From: Streptomyces ochraceiscleroticus
GTDB taxonomy: Bacteria > Actinomycetota > Actinomycetes > Streptomycetales > Streptomycetaceae
DNA: 64,000 nt
Assembly (NCBI RefSeq): GCF_000720485.1
Contig: NZ_JOAX01000007.1
Location: forward strand, 1-64,000
Direction: 5' to 3'
The position numbers and the translations under genes are program-made. Below the pieces are notes generated by a model. That model saw only the letters and a program-made list of their open reading frames with translations. It was not told the DNA's origin and did not search any database. Each line of letters starts with the position of its first letter. The first letter of the stretch is position 1. Positions 33,458 through 42,861 of this stretch are shown in pieces.

Positions 33458-36400
33458 TCAGCCGGCGTCTCCGTCGCGCAGCACCGTCTCCGGCACCAGC
33501 ACCGACACCAGCGCGCCGGTCACCGGGTCCACGGTCAGGCCGCGGCCCGGCGTCGGACGGCCCCGCAACAGGTCGTACGGAACCCGCACGCCGAGGATGT
33601 CGCCCTCGCCCGGCGACTGCGGCGACAGCAGCACGCCCTTGCGGACCCGCCGTACCAGGCCGAGCCAGCCGATGCCCACCGAGGTCAGCGTCTCGGCGGT
33701 GGCAGCGGCGACCAGTCCGATGCCGCGGTCCCGGCCGGTGGTGGCGACCTCCCGCAGCGCCGCGTCGGCGGCGGGCAGTTGGGCGAGCAGGTCGGCGTCG
33801 TCGACCAGGACCACGGCGGGCCCCGGTTCGGCGTTCAGCGCCGCGGTCACCTCGTCGGCCAGCGGGTCCGGGTCCTGGATGACCACGGCCCGCGGGTGCC
33901 GGGCCAGGCCCCGCAGCGGCGATTCGCGCGGGGTGAGCGCGACCACCCGGGTGCCGCCGGCCAGCAGCGACACCGCGAGCGTGGTGAGCGCGGTGGACCG
34001 GCCGCTGCCGGGCGGGCCGCTGACGAGGAAGGACGGCGCGTCGGCCACGAAGTCCACGCCAATGGCGCCCAGATCGTCGCCGCCGACGCCGAGCAGTCCC
34101 CACAGGGGGCGCCGGTCGGCCGCCGGAACCTTCTCGTACGCGTCGGTGAACGACACCTGGCGGGGCAGGCTCAGAACGCGCGCGGGGCGGCGCGCTGCGG
34201 GCAGGTCGCGGTCGCGCAGCGCGGCCCGCTCCCCGATCCGCTTGAGCGCCTCGGCCTGGTCACGTCCGGTGACCGGCGCCCCCTGTCCCTGTAGGGCCTG
34301 CTCGCCGAGCAGGGCGACCTGCACCTCGGTGGCGCTGCCACCGCGCCAGCCGCGGCCCTGCGGGACGACGGCCGGCACCTGCTTCGGCGGGATGCCCGCC
34401 AGGCTGTACTCGTTGCGGTCGGTCAGCCTGAGCAGCAGCCGCTCGTCGTTGAGCGAGGCGACCTTGCCGGTCAGCAGCGCCCGTTCGGACGTGGCGACGA
34501 TGTGCAGACCCATCGGCGCGCCCTCGCGGATCAGCGCGGTCAGCTCATGCATCGGCCGGCCGCCGTCGTGCTCGCCGAGCAGGGCGGCCAACGAGTCCCA
34601 GCCGTCGATCAGGACGACGACGTGGGCGGGGCGTTCGGCGGGCGGCAGCAGGCCGCGCAGCTCGGTGAGGTTGGCCGCGCCGTGGGAGGTGAGCAGTTCC
34701 TGGCGCGCGCCCATCTCGGTGGTCAGCCGGGTCAGCAGGCGGCCCAGCCGTTCCAGGTCGGCGCGCGGCACGACGGCGCCGCAGTGCGGCAGTTCGGCCA
34801 GCGCTGCCAGCGCGCCGCCGGCCGCGTCGATGCCGTACAGGTGCACGTCGGCGCTGGAGTGCCGACGGGCCAGCGCGCCGCCTATGGTGCGCAGCACCTG
34901 GGAGCGGCCGGAGCGCGGGGTGCCCAGGACGTACAGGTGCCCGAAGCGGGTCAGGTCCAGGTCCAGGGGCTCCTGGCGCTGGGCGCCCGGCAGGTCGGCC
35001 AGGCCCCAGACGACCGGCGCGAGGCGCCCGTCGGCCGGGTCGGGCCGCTCGGGCAGTTCGGCCAGGCTCACCGCGTTCGGCAGCGCGGGCAGCCAGGGGC
35101 TGGGCTGCCGCTCGATCTCCAGCTGAGCGGCGGCTTCCTGGACAGCGTCGACCAGGGCCGTCAGGTCGGTGGGTGCGTCGGCGCGGTCCATCGCCTCCTG
35201 GATGGCGTCGAAGAGGTCGGCGGTCTCCTCGACGGGTTCGGCCGCCGTACGGCCCAGCAGCGACCAGGTCAGTTCGCTGGTCCAGACGCCGGCCTGGGCC
35301 TCCGCACCCGGCCCGGTGCCCGCTCCCGTGGCCCCGGTGTCCGCGGCCGCGGCCTGTCCGTCGTCGCGTACGGCGCCGACGAAGGCGGTCTGGAACGGGA
35401 GCACCGAGCGGTGCCCGATCCGGGCCAGGGCGCGGCCCGGGGTGTCGCTGGAGATGCTCACCGCGTCGTTGACCTCCAGGACGTCCTGGCTGTCGAGGGC
35501 GTCGGTGACGCGCAGCGAGATCCGCAGGTTGGTGTTGGCGCGGATGTCGGCGGTGACCACACCGGCCGGTCGCTGGGTGGCGAGCAGCAGGTGCAGACCG
35601 AGCGAGCGGCCGCGCTGGGCGATGCTGACCAGCCCTGGCACGAACTCGGGCACGTCGCGGGCGAGGGTGGCGAACTCGTCGATGATGAGCAGCAGCCTCG
35701 GCAGCGGCGCGAGCGCGGGGTCGCGGCGGCGCATCGCCCGGTACTCGGTGTGGTCCTTGGCGCCCGCGTCGGCCAGGAGGCGTTCGCGGCGGGTCAGTTC
35801 GGCGCTCAGCGAGGTCAGCGCCCGCTCGACCAGGTGGCTGTCCAGGTCGGTGACCATGCCGAGGACGTGCGGCAGCCGCTCGCAGCCGGCGAAGGCGCTG
35901 CCGCCCTTGTAGTCGACGAGGACGAACGTCATCTCGTCCGGCCGGTTGACCGCCGCCAGGGAGGCCACCAGCGTCTGGAGGAGTTCGGACTTGCCGGCGC
36001 CGGTGGTGCCCGCGATCAGGCCGTGCGGGCCGTCCTTGACCAGGTCGAAGGTGACCGGCCCGGTGTAGCCGGTGCCGAGCAGGACGCCGGTGGAGGCCGG
36101 GCGCTTGGTCCAGCGGGCGGCCAGTTCGGCGGCCCGCGGCGGTTCCAGGCCGAGCAGGTCCAGCAGCTTGACGCGGTCCGGCAGGCCGTCCGAGCCGTCC
36201 GGGGTGACGTCGCGTACGGGGGCCAGGGCCCGGCCGATCCGCTCGCACCAGCCGGTGTCCACCAGGTCGGGCCGGATGCCGGTGATGTCGGCGCTGCCGG
36301 TACGGCGCAGTGTCACCTCGCGGGCGCCGACCGCGCAGACGGTGACGCACTCCTCGGGGAGCATCCGCTCCTCCTGGTCGAGGCAGATCAGGAACACCCT

Positions 36401-38236
36401 GACGGCCGGGCCCTCCTTGAGCACCTGCACCACGCCGGGCACGTCGCGCAGCCGCCGCGCGCCGTCCAGGACGACGACGAGGTCGGGTTCGGCCAGCAAC
36501 GCGCCGCCCATCGCCGACTCACGGGAGCGGGCCCGGGAACGGATCGCGGAGACCAGTTCGGAGACCCGGTTGGCGACCGTCTCCGGGTCGTTGCCGATGG
36601 TCACGGTGGGCCCGCCGGACGACGGCGCGGCGACGCCGCCCTCGCCGGGGCGGGCGTGCGGCAGCCAGCGCACCCACTGCCAGGCGGGGGCGCCCGCCGC
36701 GTCGGTGAGCACGGTGATCCGGACGTCGCGCGGGCTGTGCAGGATCGCGGCCTGCGCGACGGTCCAGCGGGCCAGCGCCCGGGCCGCGTCCGTCTCGCCC
36801 GAGATGCCGACGACACCGTCCCCGCACAGGTTCACGCCGACCGGCATGTCGGGGATCTGCCAGTTGACGGAGCGGTGGTTGTCCTCGCGGGACGCGTCCT
36901 CGATGGTCAGCAGCGATGCCTGGCGTACGGTGCCGACGCGCAGCAGCAGGTGGTCGGAGTGGCCGCGGCGGCGTTCCCACAGCCGGGCGCCGGGGCCGAC
37001 GGCCCACATGCCGGCGGCGGCCGGGTCGGGTCCGGCGGCGACCCGCAGGCCGCGCTCGCGCGCGACCATGTCCTTGACGTCCTCCTCCAGCGAGGCGCGC
37101 CGGGCCCGGTAGTTGGCGACCGAGGTCAGGAAGTCGCGCCAGCCGCTCCGCTTGGAGCTGATCCAGTTGCCGATGGCGAGCACCGGGCTGAAGAACGCGA
37201 ACATCAAGTAGAAGTACGAGTGCAGGAAGACGACCATGCCGACGCCCATGAACATCGGCGCGATCACGACCAGCAGCGGGATGGTGCGCCGGGCCGGCGG
37301 TACCGGCGGCGAGGGCAGCGTGAACCGTTCCGGCACCAGCGGCGGCACGATCCGCGGCGGCCGGTTGAAGTCCAGGTACGCGCCGTCCTCGGAGGCCGTC
37401 ACGGCGGCGTCCGCCTCGGTGGGCTCGGCCACCCGCAGCAGGTACTCGCCCATCCGCAGCTCACCGCCGAGCGGCCACTCCGCCCAGCCCTCGGGGACAG
37501 CGGCGTGCGTGTCGGCGTAGGGGTCGGGGAGTTCGGGCGGCGGCGGGGGCGGCAGCGGGGTGTCGTCGGCGCGGGGCCGGGCGGGCGGCGGTTCGGGCAC
37601 GGACAGGCGTACGCCGGTGCGGGGGCCGGGCCCCGTGCCGCCGTCCGCCGGCGCGCTGCCGCCGGACGCGGGCCCACCGGCCGCCGGGGCGGTGTTCAGC
37701 AGCACGGTGCCGTCCGGGCGAACGGTGATGCGGATGCCGTCGGCGGGCACTTCACGGCCATCTAGCCGCACCGAACTGCCTGCCGCCGGGCCGACGGTGT
37801 GCGTACCGCAGTCCAGGGGCCAGACCCGTCCGGCGCCGCGCCCGCCGATCAGCTGGAGTTCCACGCGCGGTGCGCGCGGCAGCCGCTCGCCGTCGGCGGA
37901 ACGGGACGGCGGCGGCAGGTCGGCGCGGCCGGGCCCGTAACCGCCGTCGGGCTCGGGCGGTACCGGACCGCCGAGACCGAGCGTGGCGCCGTCCCGTATG
38001 CCGGTGGCGGCCAACGGCAGGTCGGCGGGGAGTTCGCGGTCTTCGAGGAAGAGCGCGGGCGCCGTGCCGGCGGTCGGGTGCTCGCCGGCGAGGCGTGCGG
38101 CCAGTGCGCCGACGGTGGTCGAGCCCGGGGCGTCCAGGACCAGGTCGCGCCGCTCGGCGGTGGCGTGCGGGGAGCCGGACCGGGCCGGAGCGGAGGTTTC
38201 CGGGGCGGCTGGAGCGATGGTGACGAAGAGTCTCAC
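33458..38236 (-). CDS. EssC/EccC-like FtsK/SpoIIIE ATPase of a type VII secretion system
   Basis: A 1592-residue motor protein. The N-terminal 300 residues hold ubiquitin-like/FHA-like parts and a Pro-rich linker; two membrane helices lie near 325-365 (LLVVIAPMFMGVGMVVFLHSYFYLMFAFFSPVLAIG). Three FtsK-type ATPase domains follow: Walker A GTTGAGKS near 735, GTPRSGRS near 1103 and GPPGSGRS near 1410, with VLVDYKGG and VVLVDDADLL as strands B. Only the first keeps the normal GxGKS pattern; in the other two Lys is replaced by Arg, as often in EccC/EssC D2-D3. Single-chain form with N-terminal FHA-like part is EssC-like. The GTG overlaps the preceding stop (GTGA). Confidence 0.92.
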   Translation of the reverse strand: MRLFVTIAPAAPETSAPARSGSPHATAERRDLVLDAPGSTTVGALAARLAGEHPTAGTAPALFLEDRELPADLPLAATGIRDGATLGLGGPVPPEPDGGYGPGRADLPPPSRSADGERLPRAPRVELQLIGGRGAGRVWPLDCGTHTVGPAAGSSVRLDGREVPADGIRITVRPDGTVLLNTAPAAGGPASGGSAPADGGTGPGPRTGVRLSVPEPPPARPRADDTPLPPPPPPELPDPYADTHAAVPEGWAEWPLGGELRMGEYLLRVAEPTEADAAVTASEDGAYLDFNRPPRIVPPLVPERFTLPSPPVPPARRTIPLLVVIAPMFMGVGMVVFLHSYFYLMFAFFSPVLAIGNWISSKRSGWRDFLTSVANYRARRASLEEDVKDMVARERGLRVAAGPDPAAAGMWAVGPGARLWERRRGHSDHLLLRVGTVRQASLLTIEDASREDNHRSVNWQIPDMPVGVNLCGDGVVGISGETDAARALARWTVAQAAILHSPRDVRITVLTDAAGAPAWQWVRWLPHARPGEGGVAAPSSGGPTVTIGNDPETVANRVSELVSAIRSRARSRESAMGGALLAEPDLVVVLDGARRLRDVPGVVQVLKEGPAVRVFLICLDQEERMLPEECVTVCAVGAREVTLRRTGSADITGIRPDLVDTGWCERIGRALAPVRDVTPDGSDGLPDRVKLLDLLGLEPPRAAELAARWTKRPASTGVLLGTGYTGPVTFDLVKDGPHGLIAGTTGAGKSELLQTLVASLAAVNRPDEMTFVLVDYKGGSAFAGCERLPHVLGMVTDLDSHLVERALTSLSAELTRRERLLADAGAKDHTEYRAMRRRDPALAPLPRLLLIIDEFATLARDVPEFVPGLVSIAQRGRSLGLHLLLATQRPAGVVTADIRANTNLRISLRVTDALDSQDVLEVNDAVSISSDTPGRALARIGHRSVLPFQTAFVGAVRDDGQAAAADTGATGAGTGPGAEAQAGVWTSELTWSLLGRTAAEPVEETADLFDAIQEAMDRADAPTDLTALVDAVQEAAAQLEIERQPSPWLPALPNAVSLAELPERPDPADGRLAPVVWGLADLPGAQRQEPLDLDLTRFGHLYVLGTPRSGRSQVLRTIGGALARRHSSADVHLYGIDAAGGALAALAELPHCGAVVPRADLERLGRLLTRLTTEMGARQELLTSHGAANLTELRGLLPPAERPAHVVVLIDGWDSLAALLGEHDGGRPMHELTALIREGAPMGLHIVATSERALLTGKVASLNDERLLLRLTDRNEYSLAGIPPKQVPAVVPQGRGWRGGSATEVQVALLGEQALQGQGAPVTGRDQAEALKRIGERAALRDRDLPAARRPARVLSLPRQVSFTDAYEKVPAADRRPLWGLLGVGGDDLGAIGVDFVADAPSFLVSGPPGSGRSTALTTLAVSLLAGGTRVVALTPRESPLRGLARHPRAVVIQDPDPLADEVTAALNAEPGPAVVLVDDADLLAQLPAADAALREVATTGRDRGIGLVAAATAETLTSVGIGWLGLVRRVRKGVLLSPQSPGEGDILGVRVPYDLLRGRPTPGRGLTVDPVTGALVSVLVPETVLRDGDAG

Positions 38237-39930
38237 GGGGTACGAGGAGTCCGTTCCTGGGGATCGCCGGAGGCGGCGGGGTCGGATTCGGCGTCGGAGC
38301 GGTCGGAGGCGGCGGACACCCCGGCCGGGCCGGGCGCGGGGGCGGCGGCCCGGGGCTCGGCCAGGTCCGGTTCCGCGAAGTCGAAGTCGTCCTCCACGGC
38401 GGAGCCCGCCTCGGACGGGTGGTCGGGGCCGGCCGCGCCGCGGGCCGTGCGGGGTTCGGGTGCCGTGGTGGCCGGTCGCCCGGGCACGTCCGGGCGCTGC
38501 GCGGGAGCAGGTACGGCGGAGGCCGCCGGAGCAGTCGCCCCCGGAGCAAGCACACTCGGCGCGGGCTCATCGAAGTCGGCATGGCGAGCAGCGGCTCCGC
38601 GCGGTATGCCTTCGGCACCGCTGTCCGCCGCGCGTGGTGCCTCGGTGGGCCGGGCGGCCGGCCCGGGACGGCCGGCCGGCGCCTGCTCACGTACCGGCTC
38701 GGTGCCGTCCGGCGCGGGCTCGGACTTGCGGAGTTGCGGCATGGCCGGGGCGGTTTCCCGGACGGGCCCGGCGGCCGGGACGCCAGGTCCGGCATCCGTG
38801 CCTGCGCCCGTCCCGGTACCGGCGTCCGGCAGCACGCAGTGCGGCGCGGGGAGTCCCCGCCGTACCGCGCGGGCCACGGCCCGGCCGAGTGCGGGCGACT
38901 CCACGTCCACCTGCGGCCCGGGCCCCAGCAGCCGGCCGTCCGGCTCGGCGTGCAGGACCCAGCAGGCACCCGGCAGCCGGCCGCCGGCCAGCACGCGGGC
39001 CTGCCCTCGCGCGCACAGCTCCGCGAGCCGGGCCGATTGTGCGGGCGTCGGCGCCCAGCAGACCACCACCGGCACCGCTGCTTCCGGCACCTCTGATTCC
39101 GTCGCTCGCTCCTGCGCTGCCTGCCGGCCCGCCAGTTCCGCGAGGATGTCGTCCAGCGGGCGCCCGGGGAATCGCGGGTGCACACCGGAGGCGACCTGGA
39201 CCGGCGGGCCGTCCGGTATCCGGTCCACCTGCGCGGCCAGCGCCTGGAGCACGCTGCGGGAGACCCGCGTGTCGCCCTCGATGCTCAGCGCGGCGGGGCC
39301 GCGCAGCCAGTCGACGAGGACGACGCCCGGCGCCTTGCGGTCCACACCCAGGACGAGCGGCATCCGTACGGTGCGGCCGAGGCCGGCAGGCCGCGTCCGT
39401 ACCGCATCGGCCGGCGCGGCCCAGGTCCACTTCCCCGGCTCGTCCGCCGCGTCCGCCCAGGGCAGCACCGGACCGGCGGATCCGGCCGGGTCACGGCCCG
39501 CGACGACGACGCGGACGCGGTCCCCGGCCCGGGACAGTTGGACGGCGGGCACGTAGCAGCCGTCCCCCGCGTCCGCGTCCGCGCGGTCGAGGGCCGCCCG
39601 CACCACGTCGCCGGCAGCCGGGTCGGCGAAGTACCCGGCCAGCATCCGGGCACAGCGCCGGTGCCGCAGGTAGGCGCGCAGCGGCGCGGTGAACGCCCGT
39701 GCGGTCATCCGCACCTCCCACGCGATCCGGCGGCAGGTACGGCGGAAGCCGCCCTGCCTGCTCACGGTGCGGACGAGGAGCCAGACGAGCAGGACCAGGG
39801 CGACGAGGAAGCCGATGAGGATCAGCCAGGAGTTGCGGTCCGGCATGCCGAGGGCCAGCGGTACCGGGGACTGCGCCGGTGCCGCCACGGCCGCCGCGCC
39901 CGAAGACGCGGTGTGGCTGGAGAGACTCAC
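38233..39930 (-). CDS. single-span membrane protein of the T7SS-like operon, unknown family
   Basis: A 565-residue protein with one membrane helix near 34-56 (WLILIGFLVALVLLVWLLVRTV), an Arg-rich juxtamembrane region, a folded middle part (about 90-360) and a Pro/Ala/Glu-rich disordered tail. I do not recognise a family. GTG at 39928-39930 is chosen over the longer frame from 39936 because GGGAG lies 6 nt upstream and the start overlaps the sigma-factor stop as GTGA. Its stop overlaps the EssC-like start the same way, so the three proteins are probably made together. Position suggests an envelope component, perhaps taking the place of EccB/EccE or EssB; this is inference. Confidence 0.75.
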   Translation of the reverse strand: MSLSSHTASSGAAAVAAPAQSPVPLALGMPDRNSWLILIGFLVALVLLVWLLVRTVSRQGGFRRTCRRIAWEVRMTARAFTAPLRAYLRHRRCARMLAGYFADPAAGDVVRAALDRADADAGDGCYVPAVQLSRAGDRVRVVVAGRDPAGSAGPVLPWADAADEPGKWTWAAPADAVRTRPAGLGRTVRMPLVLGVDRKAPGVVLVDWLRGPAALSIEGDTRVSRSVLQALAAQVDRIPDGPPVQVASGVHPRFPGRPLDDILAELAGRQAAQERATESEVPEAAVPVVVCWAPTPAQSARLAELCARGQARVLAGGRLPGACWVLHAEPDGRLLGPGPQVDVESPALGRAVARAVRRGLPAPHCVLPDAGTGTGAGTDAGPGVPAAGPVRETAPAMPQLRKSEPAPDGTEPVREQAPAGRPGPAARPTEAPRAADSGAEGIPRGAAARHADFDEPAPSVLAPGATAPAASAVPAPAQRPDVPGRPATTAPEPRTARGAAGPDHPSEAGSAVEDDFDFAEPDLAEPRAAAPAPGPAGVSAASDRSDAESDPAASGDPQERTPRTP

Positions 39931-40544
39931 GCGCACTCCCGCGCGGCGAGCGCGGCGGCCTGCCGCAGGTGGTGCATCGCGTGGTGCAGCCGGGACTTCA
40001 CCGTGCCGGACGGAATGCCCAGGGCGTGCGCCGTATCGGGGCCGGAACAGCCGAGCAGGTATGTGTACACCAGAACCTCTCGATGGGGACGGGACAGTTG
40101 GGCGAGCAACTCGACGACGTGCGTCCGCTCCACGACGCGTGCGGTCTCGTCCGCGAGAACGGCCGTCTCCGGCGGCAGCCCGGTCGGCACCGCAGGGCGG
40201 GAGCTGTCACGCCGGCTCCAGTCGATCACGACGTTGCGGGCGACCTTGAACAGCCAGGGCAGACTCGGCTCCCACCCCGCCTCGCGCCGGGCACCGCGGG
40301 CGCGGGAGGCCTCACTCTTGAGCCAGGCGCGCAACAGTGCTTCCTGGACGACGTCCTCCGCGCGCTGCGGGTCGGCGGGCAACAGGCCGGTGACATACCG
40401 TAACAACGACTGACGGTACGTCAGGACCAGTGCGGTGATGCGCTCCTCGGCGGACGGGCGGGCAGCCGGCGGAGAGGCCGGCGCGGGGCGACCCGGCCCG
40501 GCGGCGGCAGCAGGACCCGGGGCCGATATCGCCGGTTCGCTCAT
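39927..40544 (-). CDS. ECF-subfamily RNA polymerase sigma factor with a TTA codon
   Basis: A 205-residue ECF sigma factor. An Ala/Pro-rich head (1-32) precedes region 2 (LTYRQSLLRYVTGLLPADPQRAEDVVQEALLRAWL, ending in PWLFKVARNVVIDWSRR) and region 4 (LAQLSRPHREVLVYTYLLGCSGPDTAHALGIPSGTVKSRLHHAMHHLR). Codon 48 is TTA (plus-strand 40401-40403), a rare leucine codon read by the bldA tRNA. No anti-sigma gene with a zinc-binding motif is adjacent. The next gene is the membrane protein, coupled by a GTGA overlap; that protein could serve as its sensor, but nothing in it looks like a classic anti-sigma domain. Confidence 0.92.
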   Translation of the reverse strand: MSEPAISAPGPAAAAGPGRPAPASPPAARPSAEERITALVLTYRQSLLRYVTGLLPADPQRAEDVVQEALLRAWLKSEASRARGARREAGWEPSLPWLFKVARNVVIDWSRRDSSRPAVPTGLPPETAVLADETARVVERTHVVELLAQLSRPHREVLVYTYLLGCSGPDTAHALGIPSGTVKSRLHHAMHHLRQAAALAARECA

Positions 40545-41344
40545 CGATGCGCTGCCTCAGGGGTGTTCGGGGGTGCCGGGCCGTGCTCCGACCGGGATAA
40601 GTGGTTGCCGTGACCACATACCCCAGCCTAATCAGCGGCCACCGAACGCGGCAAAACCCGGGGGTGAACCGGCACTTCCCTGCCGGACCCAAACACCCCC
40701 ATGATGGTGCAAAGTTTAATATTTGACACCGACTCAGGCAGCCGACAGGGCCCGCCTTCTGCAGCCGGAGTCCGCGAGGGGTCTCGCCGGGCTGCGCCCC
40801 TCCGGCCGCCCGCAACTACTCAGGGTCGGCCTTCTCCCCCGACAACCGACCGGAGCTCTCAGCGACTCGGAGGTATACCCCGGCACCACCGACGAGCGTC
40901 GATGCATCAATGTCCCAAGACGGTAAAGCCTTCCCGGGCTTGAAGATCCAAGCCTCACTCAATTTCACTGAATAGCCAGCCCAAAACGTTTCTCCAGAAT
41001 TTCGTACGCACGTGCATTCATGTGTTATATGCACTCATCACACAAAGCCGCTCAGGCCCCGCTATGCTCACTGCCGCGCAGCTGGTTGTGGCGGTTTCCA
41101 CACGTCCCTGCCGACTGCCGCAATGCCGTAATGCCGTCCATCGCGCGAGGGCTCGGGCGTCCTGGGACCCGGCTCCGTGCGCGGAATGCGAACTCGGAAT
41201 GCCCTGCGTCCACGCGTTGGTGAGCGTGTACCGAAATGCATCGACCCTGTTCACATTCCTGCGTTCCTTCACCCCCTTCTCCTGGCGTCCGTATGTGCCG
41301 TGCATGACGCCCTGTCCCTCTCCATTAGCGCTCTGAGGATGCCG
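40545..41344. other. 800-nt divergent intergenic region
   Basis: This separates the sigma-factor operon (leftward) from the conservon (rightward). The stretch 40960-41060 is clearly less GC-rich than its surroundings and holds an inverted repeat GTGCAT (41012-41017) / ATGCAC (41029-41034) around an AT-rich centre. I find no convincing gene; a 104-codon plus-strand frame at 41022-41336 with several Cys has no ribosome site or family likeness. Promoters for both operons are expected here, but I cannot place them. Confidence 0.6.
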
Positions 41345-42847
41345 ATGGTTCGTGCCGATTCGCCACCCGGAAGGCCGGGGCGTACTTCCGCCGCAATGTG
41401 GCTGCTGCCACCCGCACTACTGTCCATATGTACAGCCGTGGCCGTGTCGTTGACGCCCTCGGTGGCCCGCGCCCACACCGCCTGGACCGGCGTCATCGCC
41501 ACGGCGGTGGTGGCCATCGCCGCCGGGGAGGCGGCGCGCAGGGGACGTGTGATCGCCACACTGCGCAGGCAGCGCGTCGAGAGTGAGGCGATGCTGCAAC
41601 GGCAACTGGCCGAGCAGGAGACCGAAACAGTACGGATGGCCAAGGAGATCCTGCCCGCGGCCATGGCGCAGCTTCAGCAGGGCGTCCCGGTCGAAAACGT
41701 ACTGCGCAACACCTGCCGCGTGTCCCGCGTCAGCCCCCGCTTCGAAGCCGCACACCATGCGGTGCTCCGATACGTCCTCCAGGCCGTCGAGGCCGAGGAG
41801 GATCTGCGTGACTCCGCCCAGCGAGCCTTCGTCAACATCGCCCGACGGGTCCAGGCCATCGTTCATCAACAGGCCCAGGAACTCAGGGAGATGGAGGACC
41901 GCCACGGCAATGATCCGGACGTCTTCGGCGACTTGCTGCACCTCGATCACAGGACCGCGCTGATCGGCCGGCTGGCGGACAGCATCGCCGTGCTCGGCGG
42001 GGCCCGGCCGGGGCGTCAGTGGCAGAAGAACATTCCGCTGTTCAATGTGTTGCGCGGCGCCATGTCCCGGATCACCGATTACCAGCGTGTCGATCTGCAC
42101 TCGGTGGCCGACGTCGGAGTTCTCGGACGCGCGGTCGAACCACTGATCCACGCCGTGTCCGAGCTGCTGGACAACGCCACTCGCTATTCACCGCCACAGA
42201 CACGGGTTCATCTGACCGCGACAGAGGTCCAGTCCGGGGTGGCCGTCGAGATCGAGGACGCCGGGCTCGGCCTGACCGATGAAGCCCGGATCCGCGCCGA
42301 GCGGGCCCTGGCACAGGACTCAGCCGGCGGACTGGACCTCGACGACCTGGGCGAGTCACCACGACTCGGCCTTGCAGTGGTCGGCCGGCTTTCCCACACG
42401 AACAACTTCAAAGTCTCCCTCCGCGCATCTGCGTACGGCGGGGTACGCGTCGTCCTGATCGTCCCGCCGGGCCTGATCACCACGACACCTGCGCCCGGCG
42501 GAGCTGTCGCCAAGGCCGCCACCCTGCCGCCGCCCCGTCACACCCTCGGACCGGAGCGCCGCTACGGCGCGGTTGTTGAGGAACCGGTGCCCACAGACGC
42601 TCCGTGCCCCGCCAATGGCCTCCCGCAACGCAGACGCCGTACTCGCGCAGTGGTTCCCCCCGTGCGGCCGAGGCCCGCAGCCTTCCCCACCGCCGACTCC
42701 CCGCCCCCGGCGCCGGTCGAGCAACCCCCACAGGCCGGGATGTGGCTGGCCGCCTTCCACGAGGGCGCCTACGGCGTCTCCCGAGCCGATTCCCCGGTGG
42801 ATCGTCCCGATGGCCTGCGCGATGGCGAGAGTCCAAGCAGTAACTGA
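41345..42847 (+). CDS. cvnA: conservon sensor-like ATPase CvnA
   Basis: A 500-residue membrane histidine-kinase-like protein. Two hydrophobic stretches near 20-65 (MWLLPPALLSICTAVAVSL; WTGVIATAVVAIAAG) precede a helical linker and a HATPase_c domain (about 270-385) with N-box HAVSELLDNATRYSPP and G-box EIEDAGLGLTD, and a Pro-rich tail. As in other CvnA proteins there is no clear phospho-acceptor His domain of two-component type. It heads the four-gene conservon, a membrane-linked module likened to a G-protein system. ATG at 41345 is 6 nt from GAGG; ATG at 41339 is the alternative. Confidence 0.92.
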   Translation: MVRADSPPGRPGRTSAAMWLLPPALLSICTAVAVSLTPSVARAHTAWTGVIATAVVAIAAGEAARRGRVIATLRRQRVESEAMLQRQLAEQETETVRMAKEILPAAMAQLQQGVPVENVLRNTCRVSRVSPRFEAAHHAVLRYVLQAVEAEEDLRDSAQRAFVNIARRVQAIVHQQAQELREMEDRHGNDPDVFGDLLHLDHRTALIGRLADSIAVLGGARPGRQWQKNIPLFNVLRGAMSRITDYQRVDLHSVADVGVLGRAVEPLIHAVSELLDNATRYSPPQTRVHLTATEVQSGVAVEIEDAGLGLTDEARIRAERALAQDSAGGLDLDDLGESPRLGLAVVGRLSHTNNFKVSLRASAYGGVRVVLIVPPGLITTTPAPGGAVAKAATLPPPRHTLGPERRYGAVVEEPVPTDAPCPANGLPQRRRRTRAVVPPVRPRPAAFPTADSPPPAPVEQPPQAGMWLAAFHEGAYGVSRADSPVDRPDGLRDGESPSSN

Positions 42848-42861
42848 GCCATTAGGTAAGG

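Noticed and set aside
34502..37765. A plus-strand frame of 1087 codons over the EssC-like gene
   Set aside because: Reverse-frame shadow of the ATPase gene, whose Walker motifs and membrane helices are clear on the minus strand.
41022..41336. A 104-codon plus-strand frame with several Cys before cvnA
   Set aside because: No ribosome site, no family likeness, and mixed codon use; more likely chance in a less GC-rich gap.
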